Positions 7,277 to 16,588 are shown, counted from the first letter of the stretch. The stretch: 32,447 nucleotides of DNA from CAZKXU01 sp964556665 (GCA_964556665.1 CAZKXU010000031.1:1-32447); one strand, 5' to 3'. Numbers and translations: made by a program. The notes: generated from the letters alone by a model not told the origin.

Positions 7277-9040
7277 ATGCAATTATCTGAGGAGAAAATC
7301 CACAAATGGACAGTACTGGGGGGAGTTATTCTTTTGCTGCTGCTGCCCGTTGGAATGCTTAGCGGCGTCAATTCGACTCTATTCACATCTCTATTTCTCA
7401 TTCACTTAGTACTACTTACATCCGCACTTGTTTTAGCACTAAAAACGCTGGGACAGGTATGCGAACAGAATAATTTTCAAGCTGTTGTGATATTCGGACT
7501 AATCTTTCTTATAGCCATTCAGTCACTACTACCTGTAACTGCACGTGACGCCCTAACTCACCACCTTGCTGTACCAAAATGGTGGCTTGCAGAGGGGCGT
7601 ATCTATGCAACTGCATGGCACGAGTGGTCCTTCTATCCAATGTTATTACAGCTAGGATTCACAGGCTTGATGCGCTTTGGACTAGATAGACTTTGCTCAT
7701 TATACCATCTCTGCTACCTAATCCTTACAGCCGCCATAATTGCGAATTTTCTTTTCAGCAGACGCAATAATCTTATGGATGGTTTCTGGGGAGCTCTGAT
7801 TACATTATCTTTACCTACTTTTATAAAAAATGGCTCTGCACCTTTGGTGGATCTTGGATTGCTCTATTTTTGTACTAGTGCGCTAATTCTTATCGTTTAC
7901 TGGGCAGAGAACGTGGAGAAATGGAAACTGCTACCACTTGCAGGCGCTGCTCTGGGACTTGCTCTTAGTACAAAATATAATGGCCTGGTTGCAGCCGCTA
8001 CATTCTTTCCACTAATGATCATCCTGGGAAAACAAAAGCAGCTTGATACTGGCAAGATTTTAAAGGCGGCCTTTCTGATTGGCTGCACAACAGCACTTGT
8101 ATATGCACCTTGGCTAGTTAAAAATGAAATATTTACCGGCAATCCTTTCTTCCCTCTATTTAAAAGCTATTTTGGACCCTTTAATCAGGTAAGTGCACCT
8201 TTTCGTGGCCTTAACCCGCTCGAGTTGAGGCTAAGATTATATAACGAAAGCTGGTTTGATCTTTTACTTCTTCCACTGCGCATGCTGTTTCTAGGTGCCG
8301 ATGATAATCCAAAGTTTTTTGATGGTGTTCTTAGTCCTATCTTCCTGCTCTCTCTGCTAACCGTATTTAAGAAGAGAGGTGACGCTTGGGTTATTTTCTT
8401 AACCCTTTTTACTACTGTATATTTTCTTCTAGCAGTAACCATGGCGGGCGCACGAATCAGATATCTTTTTCCGATCCTCGGCGTAATTATAATTCTTGCT
8501 AGCCTTGGTATTGGACTACTCTTGGAGATCGTCTCTAAAAAACGGGAGAAGCTAGCACTCGCCCTGATCATCTCTATTCAAATTCTTGTAACAGGGCCGT
8601 ACGTGTATGCACTGTATCGTGATTCAGGAACACTCCCGTATTGGAGCGGAATGGAGAGCAAGGAGTCCTATCTACAAAAACGACTTCCTGAATACGGGCT
8701 AATTAAATACGTAAATGAAAACTTACCATTCGATTCCAAGCTTTATCTTCTTTACACTAGTAATAAATTTTACTATTTCGAAAGAGAGGTTTACTCCGGC
8801 GGACATTTTTCCGCATTAGAGCTGCTACGCTGGCTAAAAAGTTGTGAGGATGTGGATTCACTACTACTGCAATTTTCAAACCGGAAAATTAACTATCTTT
8901 TTGTGAACACGAATAAATTGAAAGAATCTTTTACCGAGCTCCTCGCTCCTGAAGATATTCCGATCTGGAACGATTTTCTTAGTAAACATTTAGAGCTACT
9001 TGTTATCTATGGTGACTACTCTCTTTGGAAGATAAAGTAA
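7277..9040 (+). CDS. GT-C fold glycosyltransferase (PMT/ArnT-like membrane protein)
   Basis: 587-aa polytopic membrane protein (about ten to twelve TM segments) resembling dolichyl/undecaprenyl-phosphate sugar transferases. After the first TMs, the loop TARDALTHHLAVPKWWL (Asp91, His95, His96) followed by WHEWSFYPM is the typical first extracytoplasmic loop, with the acidic residue thought to be catalytic. A soluble C-terminal domain follows at about residues 460-587. No ribosome binding site is visible before ATG 7277. The stop overlaps the next gene's ATG (TAATG), so it is coupled to the GT4 glycosyltransferase. Sugar and acceptor cannot be inferred. Confidence 0.75.
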   Translation: MQLSEEKIHKWTVLGGVILLLLLPVGMLSGVNSTLFTSLFLIHLVLLTSALVLALKTLGQVCEQNNFQAVVIFGLIFLIAIQSLLPVTARDALTHHLAVPKWWLAEGRIYATAWHEWSFYPMLLQLGFTGLMRFGLDRLCSLYHLCYLILTAAIIANFLFSRRNNLMDGFWGALITLSLPTFIKNGSAPLVDLGLLYFCTSALILIVYWAENVEKWKLLPLAGAALGLALSTKYNGLVAAATFFPLMIILGKQKQLDTGKILKAAFLIGCTTALVYAPWLVKNEIFTGNPFFPLFKSYFGPFNQVSAPFRGLNPLELRLRLYNESWFDLLLLPLRMLFLGADDNPKFFDGVLSPIFLLSLLTVFKKRGDAWVIFLTLFTTVYFLLAVTMAGARIRYLFPILGVIIILASLGIGLLLEIVSKKREKLALALIISIQILVTGPYVYALYRDSGTLPYWSGMESKESYLQKRLPEYGLIKYVNENLPFDSKLYLLYTSNKFYYFEREVYSGGHFSALELLRWLKSCEDVDSLLLQFSNRKINYLFVNTNKLKESFTELLAPEDIPIWNDFLSKHLELLVIYGDYSLWKIK

Positions 9041-10206
9041 TGCGCCTCTGTCTTATAACGACTTCATATCCGCGCTTTGAGGATGATGACGCCGGTATTT
9101 TTATTAAACGGCTAGTGCTCGCCTATACGGCGCAGAAGGCTACAGGTATAGTGATCGTGCCGCACGATTCAAATGAGGAGCGTCATGGTATAACAGGATC
9201 ATTTTCAATAGTACGACCTAGATACGGCATCTTCACAAAGGGGGAATTGGCTTTTGGAGCAGGCATAATGCCCAACCTAAGGAGACGCCCATGGTTGGCC
9301 TATCAGATCTTTACACTAATTTTATCTCTAGCTTGGACCGCAATCAGACATCGCAAAGATTATGATCTGGTACATGCCAACTGGATTGGAGCTGCAGCAG
9401 CAGCCTGGCTTGTAAAGGTTATAATAGGCAAGCCGTACATTCTGACTCTGCGTGGAGAGGATATGCGTATTATGGAAAAACGGTTCCTTCGTCCATTTTT
9501 TACCCCCGTCATTAAGTCAGCGCAGTATATTACATCGGTGAACCGTGAGTTCACGCTCCGGATAGCCGAGGTCTTCAAGGTTGAAGCAGGTAAGATTAAG
9601 ATCATCCCGAATGGAGTTAACATTGAAGCACCCCAAGCCGCGGAGTTTGATACATTTATCGATACGACTAAATTAAGTAAGGATAAACAGTATCTCTTAT
9701 TTGTGGGCACCTTAATCCCACGAAAACGGGTACACTTATTATTGGAACTTATCTCAAAGCCTGCACTTTCAGAATATGAACTTATTCTCTGCGGCAGAGG
9801 TGAGGAGTCTTATCTCAAATATCTTAAGGAGCTCGCGGAAAAATTAGCTGTAAGAAGCAGGATTCATTTTATAGGAGCCACACCTCCGCGCCTTATCCCA
9901 TTCTATCTAAAGCTAACAAAGTTTTTTATATCTGCATCGGAATTTGAAGGGCGCCCAAATGCTGCCTTAGAAGCAATGGCAGCAGGAAAAGTGGTTTTTC
10001 TCTCAAACATTCCTGCTCATCAGGAGATTGTCTCACACGGCATTAACGGCTTTATCTTCTCTTCAATTGATGAAGTTCCTGCTCTGATTGAGGGCCTCAA
10101 ACAAAATGACTCAGAAAAGAGTATTGCAATCAAAGCGAAGCAGAGCGTTGCACAGTACTCATGGGAAAACACGGCAAAGAGTTACTTAGAATTAATGGCA
10201 GGATAA
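9040..10206 (+). CDS. GT4 family glycosyltransferase
   Basis: GT-B fold glycosyltransferase, cytosolic or membrane-associated, using a nucleotide-sugar donor. The N-terminus RLCLITTSYPRFEDDDAGIF is a typical Rossmann entry. The C-terminal donor-binding half has LLFVGTLIPRKRVHLLLELI, then SASEFEGRPNAALEAMAAGK with the E(x7)E motif, and a GINGFIF segment. I place the start at ATG 9040 (388 aa), whose first base is the last base of the preceding stop and which has GGAAG 8 bases upstream; a TTG at 9025 is less likely. Co-transcribed with the GT-C gene, probably for one glycan. Confidence 0.9.
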   Translation: MRLCLITTSYPRFEDDDAGIFIKRLVLAYTAQKATGIVIVPHDSNEERHGITGSFSIVRPRYGIFTKGELAFGAGIMPNLRRRPWLAYQIFTLILSLAWTAIRHRKDYDLVHANWIGAAAAAWLVKVIIGKPYILTLRGEDMRIMEKRFLRPFFTPVIKSAQYITSVNREFTLRIAEVFKVEAGKIKIIPNGVNIEAPQAAEFDTFIDTTKLSKDKQYLLFVGTLIPRKRVHLLLELISKPALSEYELILCGRGEESYLKYLKELAEKLAVRSRIHFIGATPPRLIPFYLKLTKFFISASEFEGRPNAALEAMAAGKVVFLSNIPAHQEIVSHGINGFIFSSIDEVPALIEGLKQNDSEKSIAIKAKQSVAQYSWENTAKSYLELMAG

Positions 10207-10236
10207 CTACTACAGAGTAACATAAATTATTTCTCC

Positions 10237-10401
10237 ACTGGGACCGCAGGACGCGCCTGGGCAGTGCACAGCACTGCTGCCAGGCAGCGTAAGAGAAATG
10301 CTGGCGAAGCAAGCTTCAACAAGTCCACGCGAAGCGTGGTCCAGCCCGCTTGATCGAATTTGCAATGGCAATCAAGCGGGCTGGAAGCCCGCGGTCCCAG
10401 T
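10237..10401. repeat. Palindromic repeat copy 3, long multi-armed form
   Basis: Carries the same ACTGGGACCG / CGGTCCCAGT ends as copies 1, 2 and 4 but is 165 bp long. The interior can form several further hairpins: CCTGGGCAGTGC with GCACTGCTGCCAGG, CCACGC-GAA-GCGTGG, CCCGCTTGAT with ATCAAGCGGG, and the standard GCGGGC-TGGAA-GCCCGC. It looks like a compound element, with other palindromes nested in the basic unit. No gene is present in 10207-10598. Confidence 0.88.
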
Positions 10402-10410
10402 AGACTATGC

Positions 10411-10596
10411 CTAGTGCTTCGCCAAATAAGTTTTTTCACGTATGGCGCGCAGCGTTGCCCCAGATTGGCACGCCTCGGAAGGAGGAAATCCGCAGCAATA
10501 CTGGAGTATTGCGAGGATTTTCCGACTGAGAAGCGTGACAAGGTGGGGCAACGATGTGATGCTAGACGTGAAAAAACTTATTTGGAGGAGCACTAG
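10411..10596. repeat. 186-bp nested palindromic element (MITE-like)
   Basis: Ends are CTAGTGCTTCGCCAAATAAG and the near-complement ending TTTGGAGGAGCACTAG. Arms of about 50 bases match on each side (AAATAAGTTTTTTCACGT and CGTTGCCCCA are perfect blocks). The core GCAATAC-TGGA-GTATTGC is itself a hairpin. Both strands give open but unlikely reading frames, which I treat as by-products of symmetry. It abuts copy 3 and ends two bases before the stop of the phosphotransferase gene, so it may serve as its terminator. Confidence 0.85.
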
Positions 10597-10598
10597 TT

Positions 10599-12332
10599 TC
10601 ATCTCTTTATCATTTGAGATAGCGCACGCTGCTTATGGATTTCAAACTCGATCTGCAGATAATTCTCTGGACGAGCACCTTCCCAACTCAAATGTGTTCC
10701 GGATAAGTTAACATTATATCCATTTTTAGAGGGCTGAGCTTCGTCAATAACAAGGAGTTTATGCGGTGGGGCATCTAGAAAAAACGAAACGGGGGACAGC
10801 GCCGCATCGGGATTCTGGATAAGTTTCAGTTTTGAAAACAGGTCTGCCTGCTGGAAATACCGATCATCTATCACTCCTTTAGTTATCCCTGGCCCTACTA
10901 TTAAAAGAGGGATACGTGCTTTAGATATCTCTCCTAACTCACGAACCTCACGCTCTGTACGAAGCTCTCTTTTTCTGTGATCCCCCATAATAATCAGATA
11001 ACCGTTATCTAGAAATCCTATACTTTTTACTCCTTCATAAAATTTAGCGAGCTCCTTATCAACATACCGCCAAACATTCTCTTCACTGTTTTTACCTCCA
11101 TTTGGATCGGTCCAGGGCAAATGACTGCTCGCTGTAAAAAGTGCAAGGAACTTTGGTTTAGGAATGTTTTTTAACTCCGCGTACCTTCTAAAAAACTCCC
11201 GATATAATGTCTCATCGCTAGGTGAGCCAAACGCAAACTGCGGAGCAGATCTGAAGGCCTCAACTTCATCCCGACCGCGTACCAAATCAAAACCGATACG
11301 CTTAAGATAGGTACCGTTATTAAGGAAGCTAGTTGGAAATGTAGAGAGAACCTCCGTATGAAAGCCTAAGGCACTCAGATCCTTAAAAATTGAAGGGAAT
11401 TGGGCAAATATCTTATACCAATCATAGTTTGAACCAGGAAACGGTATCGGGGAAAGTGTGTTAAAAGTGGCAATCATGCCACCTTCAGACTGCCTTGTGT
11501 TAGCAAAGAAATTTCTGAACAGAATTCCATCCTTTGAAATTTCATCGAAATGAGGGAGCGTATTATTAATCCCCCAAAGACGGTTAGAGTCTATAGAAGA
11601 CAGAGACTCGACAACTAGTAAAAGGACATCCTTCTTATCATCGATTAACAGCGGATGTGCATCAATTGAGGTAAACTTAGAGTAGAACTCAAGATCGGTA
11701 TCTGTATAGCGGATCGCGCTGCTATTATCAGAAGAGAGATGAAGTATAGAGCTAATAATTGCAGAACGGTACGGATCCATGAGTGTGCCAAGCACAGGCC
11801 AGCCTGATAATAGCGGAACAAAACTAGCTAAACCTATGATGGCAAATGGCCAGGCCTGCCGTCTTGGTATATAAATCTTGAAAAATGCAGATAAAATAAG
11901 AATTATGAATGCCAGTATCCACGGAGCTGATAGAAATTGAAAACTAACACTAAGTTCCTTTACATATTTTTCCACTGCCTCAATTGAGAAACCCTCGTCA
12001 ACAAATATAAGGCCAAGAGTGTCAAGAAGATAAACTAAAGACAATGCAAGGAGAAGTATTTGCAAAACACCTCTCCACACTAAGCCAAGCCCATCTCTCA
12101 AATTGACTGCTAGACTTGATCCTAAGAGAGCAATCAACAATGCAGCTCCGATAATATGCAGGTCACATACAACTAGTGGCAGCATGATCCTAGTTAAATC
12201 AAGATCTCCTGATATTTTCTGAGAGAGGTAACAGCTCTTAATAATACTAATAACGAGAATAATGAACGGGCAAATAGATAGTAGAAACTTATCCCGATTA
12301 TTAATTCTTATAATTGACCAACCCTTTCCCAT
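10599..12332 (-). CDS. MdoB/LTA-synthase-like phosphoglycerol transferase (sulfatase fold)
   Basis: 577-aa membrane-anchored alkaline-phosphatase-superfamily enzyme. Residues 15-180 hold about five TM segments, and from about 230 comes an extracytoplasmic sulfatase-like domain. VLLLVVESLSS gives the metal-ligand Glu242, QSEGGMIATFNTLSPIP aligns with the nucleophile segment of MdoB (usually Thr, here Ser282), and LIIMGDHRKR supplies the Asp-His metal pair. Such enzymes transfer phosphoglycerol or phosphoethanolamine from lipids to periplasmic or surface glycans. The acceptor here is unknown; neighbouring glycosyltransferases fit a glycan. Ends directly against a palindromic element. Confidence 0.82.
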   Translation of the reverse strand: MGKGWSIIRINNRDKFLLSICPFIILVISIIKSCYLSQKISGDLDLTRIMLPLVVCDLHIIGAALLIALLGSSLAVNLRDGLGLVWRGVLQILLLALSLVYLLDTLGLIFVDEGFSIEAVEKYVKELSVSFQFLSAPWILAFIILILSAFFKIYIPRRQAWPFAIIGLASFVPLLSGWPVLGTLMDPYRSAIISSILHLSSDNSSAIRYTDTDLEFYSKFTSIDAHPLLIDDKKDVLLLVVESLSSIDSNRLWGINNTLPHFDEISKDGILFRNFFANTRQSEGGMIATFNTLSPIPFPGSNYDWYKIFAQFPSIFKDLSALGFHTEVLSTFPTSFLNNGTYLKRIGFDLVRGRDEVEAFRSAPQFAFGSPSDETLYREFFRRYAELKNIPKPKFLALFTASSHLPWTDPNGGKNSEENVWRYVDKELAKFYEGVKSIGFLDNGYLIIMGDHRKRELRTEREVRELGEISKARIPLLIVGPGITKGVIDDRYFQQADLFSKLKLIQNPDAALSPVSFFLDAPPHKLLVIDEAQPSKNGYNVNLSGTHLSWEGARPENYLQIEFEIHKQRALSQMIKR

Positions 12333-12366
12333 CCTAAAGAAGCTTGAACTTCACTGCCAAAATTTA

Positions 12367-12624
12367 CTAAATGCGATCCAGCCTTAATAACGACAATGTC
12401 GCCCTACTAAGATTCTCACATATTACTTTAGTACGGACATTACAACGTCTGCGCGGAAACTCCTGAATATTACTCTTCAACTCGTATGGATTTATTCCAA
12501 GCTTATTCCATAGAGAGGACTCAGACTTGAAAATCCTATCAGAAAAAACTGTTGCTACGAACAGCACGACTAAGAGAGATAGTCCTAATACGAATTTTAC
12601 GATAAATCGTCCCGATTTTGACAT
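12367..12624 (-). CDS. Small single-pass membrane protein, unknown function
   Basis: 85-aa protein with a basic N-terminus (SKSGR), one TM segment at about residues 7-27 (FIVKFVLGLSLLVVLFVATV) and a C-terminal part containing two Cys (RRRCNVRTKVICENL). I start it at ATG 12624, directly behind the stop of the aminotransferase gene, with AGGAGG 13 bases upstream. Longer starts inside the upstream gene are less likely. Probably in an operon with the aminotransferase. Not recognised as a known family; it may also be a species-specific periplasmic or assembly factor. Confidence 0.6.
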   Translation of the reverse strand: MSKSGRFIVKFVLGLSLLVVLFVATVFSDRIFKSESSLWNKLGINPYELKSNIQEFPRRRCNVRTKVICENLSRATLSLLRLDRI

Positions 12625-12625
12625 A

Positions 12626-13465
12626 TTACAACGCAATCCTCCTAGTAAAAGGCTCAGCTCCAACCTCCATAAAATTACGGTAATACTCCCGCAATCTCTC
12701 TGTAGTCAAACCAACCTTGCCATTACCGATTTGCTGCTGATCAATAGAGGTAACAGGCACGATTCCATGTGAAGTTTGTGTCAAAAATGCCTCCCTGGCC
12801 TGCGACATGATCTCTCTAAAGCTTACATTACGTTCGACTACATTAAACTCTGTTGCAGCCAGATCAATTACTAAACTTCTAGTAACACCAAATAAGATAT
12901 TTCGCGCTGGTGTTATTAAGGCACCCTTAGTATCAACCCAAAAAAAATTACTCCAGGAGCCTTCCGTTAGAACGCCGTCCCGATCTATAAGAAAAGCCTC
13001 TGCTACATGTAAAGCCGCAGCCTTTTCCCGTCCAAGATACGGAACTATTCCTGAGCATGACTTAACCTCAGGCAACGATCTTTCACCTGCATATGTACAT
13101 GCGCTAACGCCGTTTTTAATGTCATAGACCTGCGACCATGGTTCTATTGAGATGATAAAATCATTAGGCAGCAGCACTATCCTAACCCGGGCATTCGCAC
13201 AGCTATTCCAGTCGAAGCTCCTGATTACTTTTACTAACTCCGCATCAAGTCTCTTACGATTGAATACAGAACTCTTGATAACTGTATTGCCCTGTTCGAG
13301 TCGATCTAAATGTGCATCAAGCCCTAGAACCCATACGGAATCAATACTTACAAGTCTAGCCCTTAAGGTCTCAAATACCCCTACCCCTGAATGATTAAAC
13401 CAGGAGGGCGGTTTACTGCCTGCATGCTTTCCATTAAGAAAAAACATAGATCTCTCACTCTCCAT
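12626..13465 (-). CDS. Class IV PLP aminotransferase (PabC/IlvE/DAAT-like)
   Basis: Fold-type IV pyridoxal-phosphate enzyme of 279 aa, the length of aminodeoxychorismate lyase or a D-amino acid/branched-chain aminotransferase. GVGVFETLRA near residue 27 is the typical N-terminal signature. Lys135 in EVKSCSGIVPYLGREKA is the likely Schiff-base lysine, and TEGSWSNFFWV (167-177) is the cofactor-binding E(G)s.sN.F motif. The GVFETLR type of entry is commoner in PabC-like members, which would make p-aminobenzoate for folate; a pterin enzyme is encoded divergently next door. Substrate remains uncertain. Confidence 0.82.
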   Translation of the reverse strand: MESERSMFFLNGKHAGSKPPSWFNHSGVGVFETLRARLVSIDSVWVLGLDAHLDRLEQGNTVIKSSVFNRKRLDAELVKVIRSFDWNSCANARVRIVLLPNDFIISIEPWSQVYDIKNGVSACTYAGERSLPEVKSCSGIVPYLGREKAAALHVAEAFLIDRDGVLTEGSWSNFFWVDTKGALITPARNILFGVTRSLVIDLAATEFNVVERNVSFREIMSQAREAFLTQTSHGIVPVTSIDQQQIGNGKVGLTTERLREYYRNFMEVGAEPFTRRIAL

Positions 13466-13538
13466 ACACCCTAAGTTAAGCTCCCTTGAATCTTACTCAA
13501 TGTTAATCATATTATATATCTGTTATAGGTAAAAGAAT

Positions 13539-13838
13539 ATGGCGAACAAGCTAGCGCAATCTGATGTAGAAATGGCACTTAAATCCTTATCTGGCTGGAG
13601 CCTTAAGGAAGGAAAGCTGCATGCCGATTTAACATTTTCAACCTTTATTGAAGCTTTTAGCTTTATGACCCAAGCGGCCCTAATTTCCGAGAAAAGAGAT
13701 CATCATCCCGAATGGTTCAATGTCTACAACAAAATATCTATCGATCTAACTACCCATTCGGCTGGAGGTATTACGCATAAAGACCTTGATCTTGCCAAAG
13801 CTTATAACCAAATTTTTTCGAGGTTCGTGAAATGTTAG
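13539..13838 (+). CDS. phhB: Pterin-4a-carbinolamine dehydratase
   Basis: 99-aa PCD/DCoH family enzyme that dehydrates 4a-hydroxytetrahydropterin for recycling after aromatic amino acid hydroxylation. The family active-site pattern is complete: EKRDHHPEWFNVYNKISIDL with His55, His56 and Pro57, then His73 in LTTHSAGGITHKD. The stop overlaps the secA start (ATGTTAG, 7 bases), so the genes are coupled. No aromatic hydroxylase lies in the window, so the protein could act in molybdopterin or another pterin route. ATG has only a weak AGGT upstream. Confidence 0.93.
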   Translation: MANKLAQSDVEMALKSLSGWSLKEGKLHADLTFSTFIEAFSFMTQAALISEKRDHHPEWFNVYNKISIDLTTHSAGGITHKDLDLAKAYNQIFSRFVKC

Positions 13839-16558
13839 GTCTTATTGCTAAAAAGGTCTTCGGTACTAGGAACGATAGAATTGTCAAATCTTTGCGCCCA
13901 TTGATTGCACGTGTGAATCAGTATGAAAGCGCGCTGCAAGCCATGAGCGATGAGGAGCTACGCGGAAAGACTGCGCTATTCAAGCAGCGTCTTGCAAATG
14001 GAGAGCTGCTAGAGGAACTAAAATCGGAGGCTTTTGCTGTCACCAGGGAAGCTGCCCGTCGAGTTCTCAATATGCGCCATTTTGATATGCAACTAATAGG
14101 TGGTGCTGTTTTGCATGAAGGCAAAATCGCCGAGATGAAAACCGGAGAGGGCAAGACATTGGTAGCCACCCTACCAGCCTATCTAAATGCGCTAACCGGG
14201 AAAGGGGTGCATGTCGTCACGGTAAATGACTATCTGGCCAAGCGTGACGCAGAGTGGATGGGACGACTTTACAATTTCCTAGGACTTTCGGTTGGCGTGG
14301 TATATGCCAATATGCCTGATGAGGAGAAACATCGAGCCTATAGTGCCGACATTACTTACGGACAGAATAACGAGTTTGGCTTCGATTATCTCCGTGATAA
14401 TATGAAGTTTCATAGCGCTGATCAGTATCAACGACTACATCATTACGCGATTGTTGATGAGGTTGATTCGATATTAGTTGACGAGGCCCGTACTCCTCTG
14501 ATTATCTCCGGACCGGCTGAGGAGTCGACTAACCTGTATCAGACTGTAAATAAGATAATCCCACAGCTACAGAAAGAGACCCATTATCAGGTGGATTTAA
14601 AGACTAAGCAACCCTCCCTTACCGATGCCGGAGTAGTACGAGTTGAGGAGCTGTTAGAAATTCAGAATCTCTACGATCCAAAACATATAGATATCATTCA
14701 TCATGTTAATCAGGCTTTAAAGGCCCATACAACTCTAGAGCGGGACGTCGATTATGTTGTTAAGGATGGGCAGATAATAATAGTAGATGAGTTTACTGGA
14801 CGACTTATGTCCGGACGCCGCTGGTCAGATGGTCTGCACCAGGCTATCGAGGCTAAGGAAGGTGTTAAAATAGCTCGCGAGAACAAGACTCTTGCGACAA
14901 TTACATTTCAAAACTACTTCCGTATGTACGAGAAACTGGCTGGCATGACCGGCACAGCCGACACAGAAGCGGTTGAGTTCAAAGAGATCTACAACCTTGA
15001 AGTCGTTTCGATTCCAACAAACCGTCCGATGATTCGTAATGATGTTAGTGACCGGGTCTTTAGAACCCGCAAAGAGAAGTATGAGGGTGTGATTAAAGAT
15101 ATTATAGATATCAACAAAAAAGGTCAGCCAGTGCTAGTCGGCACAATTAGCATTGAACAGAGCGAGTCTCTGGCCAAGCTGCTGAAAGCAGCTAACGTCA
15201 CTCATAATGTGCTTAATGCTAAACAGCATGAAAGAGAGGCTGAGATTGTAGCACAAGCCGGGCGCTTCGGAGCCGTCACAATATCCACCAATATGGCAGG
15301 GCGCGGCACGGATATAGTTTTAGGAGGAAATCCGGAATTCCTTGCAACTTCCGAGGCTAAGACAAGAGATCGTCAGGATCCTGCCTTCAAGCAGGCCTTG
15401 GAGAAATATGTGGCGATCTGTGCAGAGGAGAAGGAGCGAGTGCGCGCTGTCGGAGGCCTGCATATACTCGGCACCGAGCGTCATGAATCCCGCCGTATCG
15501 ACAATCAACTGCGTGGCCGTTCAGGTCGCCAGGGAGATCCGGGTAGTTCGCAGTTCTATGTATCGCTTGAAGATGATTTAATGATGCGCTTTGGAGGAGA
15601 CCGTATTCAGGCCATCATGCAGCGGCTCGGTTGGGATGAAGGTGTGTCGATTGATGGCAATCTTATTTCACACTCAATTGAAACAGCCCAAAAACGGGTA
15701 GAGTCCTTTCATTTTGACGCAAGAAAACATCTGCTTCAATATGATAACGTGCTCAATAAGCAGCGGCAGGTAATCTATCATCTTCGATCTAAAGTTCTAA
15801 AAAACGATGGCGTTCGCAATGAAATTATTATCATGCTGGAAGATCTGCTTGAAGATGCAACACTGACGGTATGCGATGAAAGAGTCAAGCCGCTGGATTG
15901 GAATCTGCAGGCCATTATCGAACGGGTAAAATTTCTTACTAAGGTTGACTATAGCCTCCCTACTGATATCAGACTTGATACTCAGGTTATCTTTGATCAG
16001 ATAAGAAAAGATGCATCACAGTTTTATGCTCAGCATGTTGAGCAGCAGGAAACTAAGCTTAGAGAACTCCAGACTCTCACTGACGAAGCCTCGATCGTTA
16101 TTGAGCTGACTCGCTCTAAGGGCAAGTCGATGGACTACTCAACTATTGAGCAGGATACAATGCTTGAGGTAATAGATCACTATTGGCTTGAAAACCTTCA
16201 AACCATGGACCATCTGCGTGAGGGTATCGGACTTAGAGGTTACGGACAGAAAAATCCGTTGCATGAATATCAAAAAGAGGGGTTCCTTGTATTCCAACAG
16301 ATGTTGAGTGGAATCAAAGAGACAGTGGTAAGAAAACTGTTCTACTACGAACTTCCTGATCCTAAAGAACTTGTTGCCCATATCCAAGCCGAAGAACGTC
16401 GCCGTGCCGAGATGGAGAAACGAATGCAGATGGTTCATCAATCGCCAGAGGCCACTACCGACAATGCTGCTATTACGACCTCCAACACTGAAAAGAGCCT
16501 AGAGCAGCAGCGCGCCAAACTAGATGCCCAAAAAAAAGCAAGACGTAAAGCCAGGTAA
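13832..16558 (+). CDS. secA: Preprotein translocase ATPase SecA
   Basis: Motor ATPase of the Sec secretion pathway, acting at the inner membrane with SecYEG. At 908 aa it has all core parts: Walker A in EMKTGEGKTLVATLPAYLN (residues about 101-119), the DEVDSILVDEARTPLIISGP block, the second nucleotide-binding domain with NMAGRGTDIVLGGNPEF and QLRGRSGRQGDPGSSQFYVS, and the helical scaffold and wing region up to about residue 840. The C-terminal tail is charged (ending LDAQKKARRKAR) and lacks the CxCx8C(H/C) zinc-binding SecB site. Either the lineage lost SecB-dependent targeting or SecA binds it otherwise. A palindromic repeat follows 30 bases after the stop. Confidence 0.98.
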   Translation: MLGLIAKKVFGTRNDRIVKSLRPLIARVNQYESALQAMSDEELRGKTALFKQRLANGELLEELKSEAFAVTREAARRVLNMRHFDMQLIGGAVLHEGKIAEMKTGEGKTLVATLPAYLNALTGKGVHVVTVNDYLAKRDAEWMGRLYNFLGLSVGVVYANMPDEEKHRAYSADITYGQNNEFGFDYLRDNMKFHSADQYQRLHHYAIVDEVDSILVDEARTPLIISGPAEESTNLYQTVNKIIPQLQKETHYQVDLKTKQPSLTDAGVVRVEELLEIQNLYDPKHIDIIHHVNQALKAHTTLERDVDYVVKDGQIIIVDEFTGRLMSGRRWSDGLHQAIEAKEGVKIARENKTLATITFQNYFRMYEKLAGMTGTADTEAVEFKEIYNLEVVSIPTNRPMIRNDVSDRVFRTRKEKYEGVIKDIIDINKKGQPVLVGTISIEQSESLAKLLKAANVTHNVLNAKQHEREAEIVAQAGRFGAVTISTNMAGRGTDIVLGGNPEFLATSEAKTRDRQDPAFKQALEKYVAICAEEKERVRAVGGLHILGTERHESRRIDNQLRGRSGRQGDPGSSQFYVSLEDDLMMRFGGDRIQAIMQRLGWDEGVSIDGNLISHSIETAQKRVESFHFDARKHLLQYDNVLNKQRQVIYHLRSKVLKNDGVRNEIIIMLEDLLEDATLTVCDERVKPLDWNLQAIIERVKFLTKVDYSLPTDIRLDTQVIFDQIRKDASQFYAQHVEQQETKLRELQTLTDEASIVIELTRSKGKSMDYSTIEQDTMLEVIDHYWLENLQTMDHLREGIGLRGYGQKNPLHEYQKEGFLVFQQMLSGIKETVVRKLFYYELPDPKELVAHIQAEERRRAEMEKRMQMVHQSPEATTDNAAITTSNTEKSLEQQRAKLDAQKKARRKAR

Positions 16559-16588
16559 AAGGCATAACTTATGTAAAAGAGTGTGAAG

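Noticed and set aside
10360..10711. Several overlapping reading frames on both strands in the repeat region
   Set aside because: They read the arms of palindromes, giving mirrored peptides such as KKLIWRST; no ribosome binding sites and no homology expected.
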